Source: Bacillota bacterium (lineage in GTDB: Bacteria; Bacillota; Clostridia; Christensenellales; CAG-138). From it: a DNA stretch of 5,439 bases. The stretch is taken from assembly GCA_023396535.1 (NCBI GenBank), contig JAEWWD010000187.1:1-5439 (forward strand), read 5' to 3'. The notes beneath the pieces were generated by a model that was given only the letters and a program-made list of their open reading frames with translations, was not told the origin of the DNA and did no database searches. Shown here piece after piece: positions 5,091 through 5,439 of the stretch. Numbering within the stretch: the stretch's first letter is position 1; the number at the start of each line of letters is the position of its first letter. Position numbers and translations under genes: made by a program.

Positions 5091-5439
5091 TTACTTCACC
5101 TCTCCCGTCAGGCGGCAGGCGTGCTTTTCCGTGCTCGCCGCTTCCTCGCTCTTGTACATACGGCTCCTTTGAATGGCCTCGTCGAAATCCACCAGATGCC
5201 CGTCGAAATCCGGGCCGTCCACGCAGGCGAACTTGGTTTCGCCGCCCACTGTCAGGCGGCAGCCGCCGCACATGCCGGTGCCGTCGATCATGATGGGGTT
5301 CATGGAGACGATCGTCTTGATGCCGTGGGGCCTGGTGATGTTGGCGACCGCCCGCATCATGGGCAGGGGTCCAATGGCGACGACCGCATCGTATTTCACG
5401 CCGGCGGCGATCCGCTCTTCAAGGGCCGTCGTAGTGAAG
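5091..5439 (-). CDS. nfnA: NfnA: small subunit of NADH-dependent ferredoxin:NADP+ oxidoreductase, C-terminal part
   Basis: Only the last 115 residues are in the window; the gene runs on past the right edge. NfnA belongs to the ferredoxin-NADP+ reductase/PyrK family and binds NAD(H), FAD and one [2Fe-2S] cluster. Visible here are the end of the NAD-binding fold (YDAVVAIGPLPMM) and the cluster-binding tail: DGTGMCGGCRLTVGG, then FACVDGPDFDGH. PyrK proteins have C-x4-C-x2-C at the matching site; here the first position is Asp (D-x4-C-x2-C-x11-C), which is the Nfn signature. A GTG at 5399 is not the real start, because the frame continues upstream with family-like sequence (TTALEERIAAG). The gene ends one base before nfnB and carries the nfnB ribosome binding site. 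Databases often name this protein sulfide/dihydroorotate dehydrogenase-like FAD/NAD-binding protein. Confidence 0.9.
   Translation of the reverse strand, partial: FTTTALEERIAAGVKYDAVVAIGPLPMMRAVANITRPHGIKTIVSMNPIMIDGTGMCGGCRLTVGGETKFACVDGPDFDGHLVDFDEAIQRSRMYKSEEAASTEKHACRLTGEVK
5097..5103 (-). promoter_or_regulatory. Ribosome binding site of nfnB inside the nfnA 3' end
   Basis: The minus strand reads AGAGGTG within the last codons of nfnA, seven bases from the end of the nfnA stop region to the ATG at 5089. The spacing favours Met1 over Met4 (5080), which would lie 16 bases away. Placement inside nfnA points to coupled translation of the two subunits. Confidence 0.8.

Noticed and set aside
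3647..5293. Long plus-strand open frame (548 codons) opposite nfnB and nfnA
   Set aside because: It lies antisense to two genes with strong family motifs, and its product is an Ala/Gly/His/Arg-rich sequence with no recognisable domain. Long antisense frames are common opposite GC-rich genes.
5091..5399. Treating GTG at 5399 as the start of a small stand-alone 102-residue protein
   Set aside because: The frame stays open to the window edge and the upstream residues continue the NfnA family sequence, so this is an internal valine codon.

Overview
The window looks like chromosome from an anaerobic, endospore-forming Clostridia-class Firmicute with GC-rich coding sequence. Two things support this. 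One gene has the domain plan of SipL, a clostridial spore-coat morphogenetic protein (three SPOCS/DUF3794-like repeats plus a C-terminal LysM). The other is an Nfn-type (NADH-dependent reduced ferredoxin:NADP+ oxidoreductase) gene pair, which is typical of fermentative anaerobes. Strong GGGAGG/AGAGGTG-type ribosome binding sites also fit a Firmicute. The genus cannot be decided from this sequence.

Layout from left to right. Positions 1-221 hold no gene that I can support; they contain an 11-bp inverted repeat at the very edge, a terminator-like GC hairpin (119-153) that reads leftward after ilvA, a small hairpin (171-189) and an AT-rich imperfect repeat that runs into the ilvA stop codon. ilvA (222-1418, minus) encodes a medium-form threonine ammonia-lyase with one C-terminal ACT domain. 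A 330-base divergent intergenic region (1419-1748) carries the ilvA ribosome binding site, a plausible ilvA promoter, a large hairpin, and the upstream region of the plus-strand SipL-like gene (1749-3254). The next 422 bases (3255-3676), between convergent genes, hold no convincing gene but contain an unusual density of inverted repeats, including two or three terminator-like hairpins. On the minus strand, nfnB (3677-5089) follows the partial nfnA (5091 to the window edge), with a one-base gap and the nfnB ribosome binding site inside the end of nfnA.

The three transcription units have separate jobs: amino-acid catabolism or isoleucine precursor supply (ilvA), spore coat assembly (sipL-like), and balancing of NADH, NADPH and ferredoxin (nfnAB). 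The only clear functional coupling is between NfnA and NfnB, which form one flavin-based electron-bifurcating enzyme. All genes appear intact apart from nfnA, which is cut by the window. I see no mobile element, CRISPR array, tRNA or rRNA. The part least explained by known features is the hairpin-rich 3255-3676 region.
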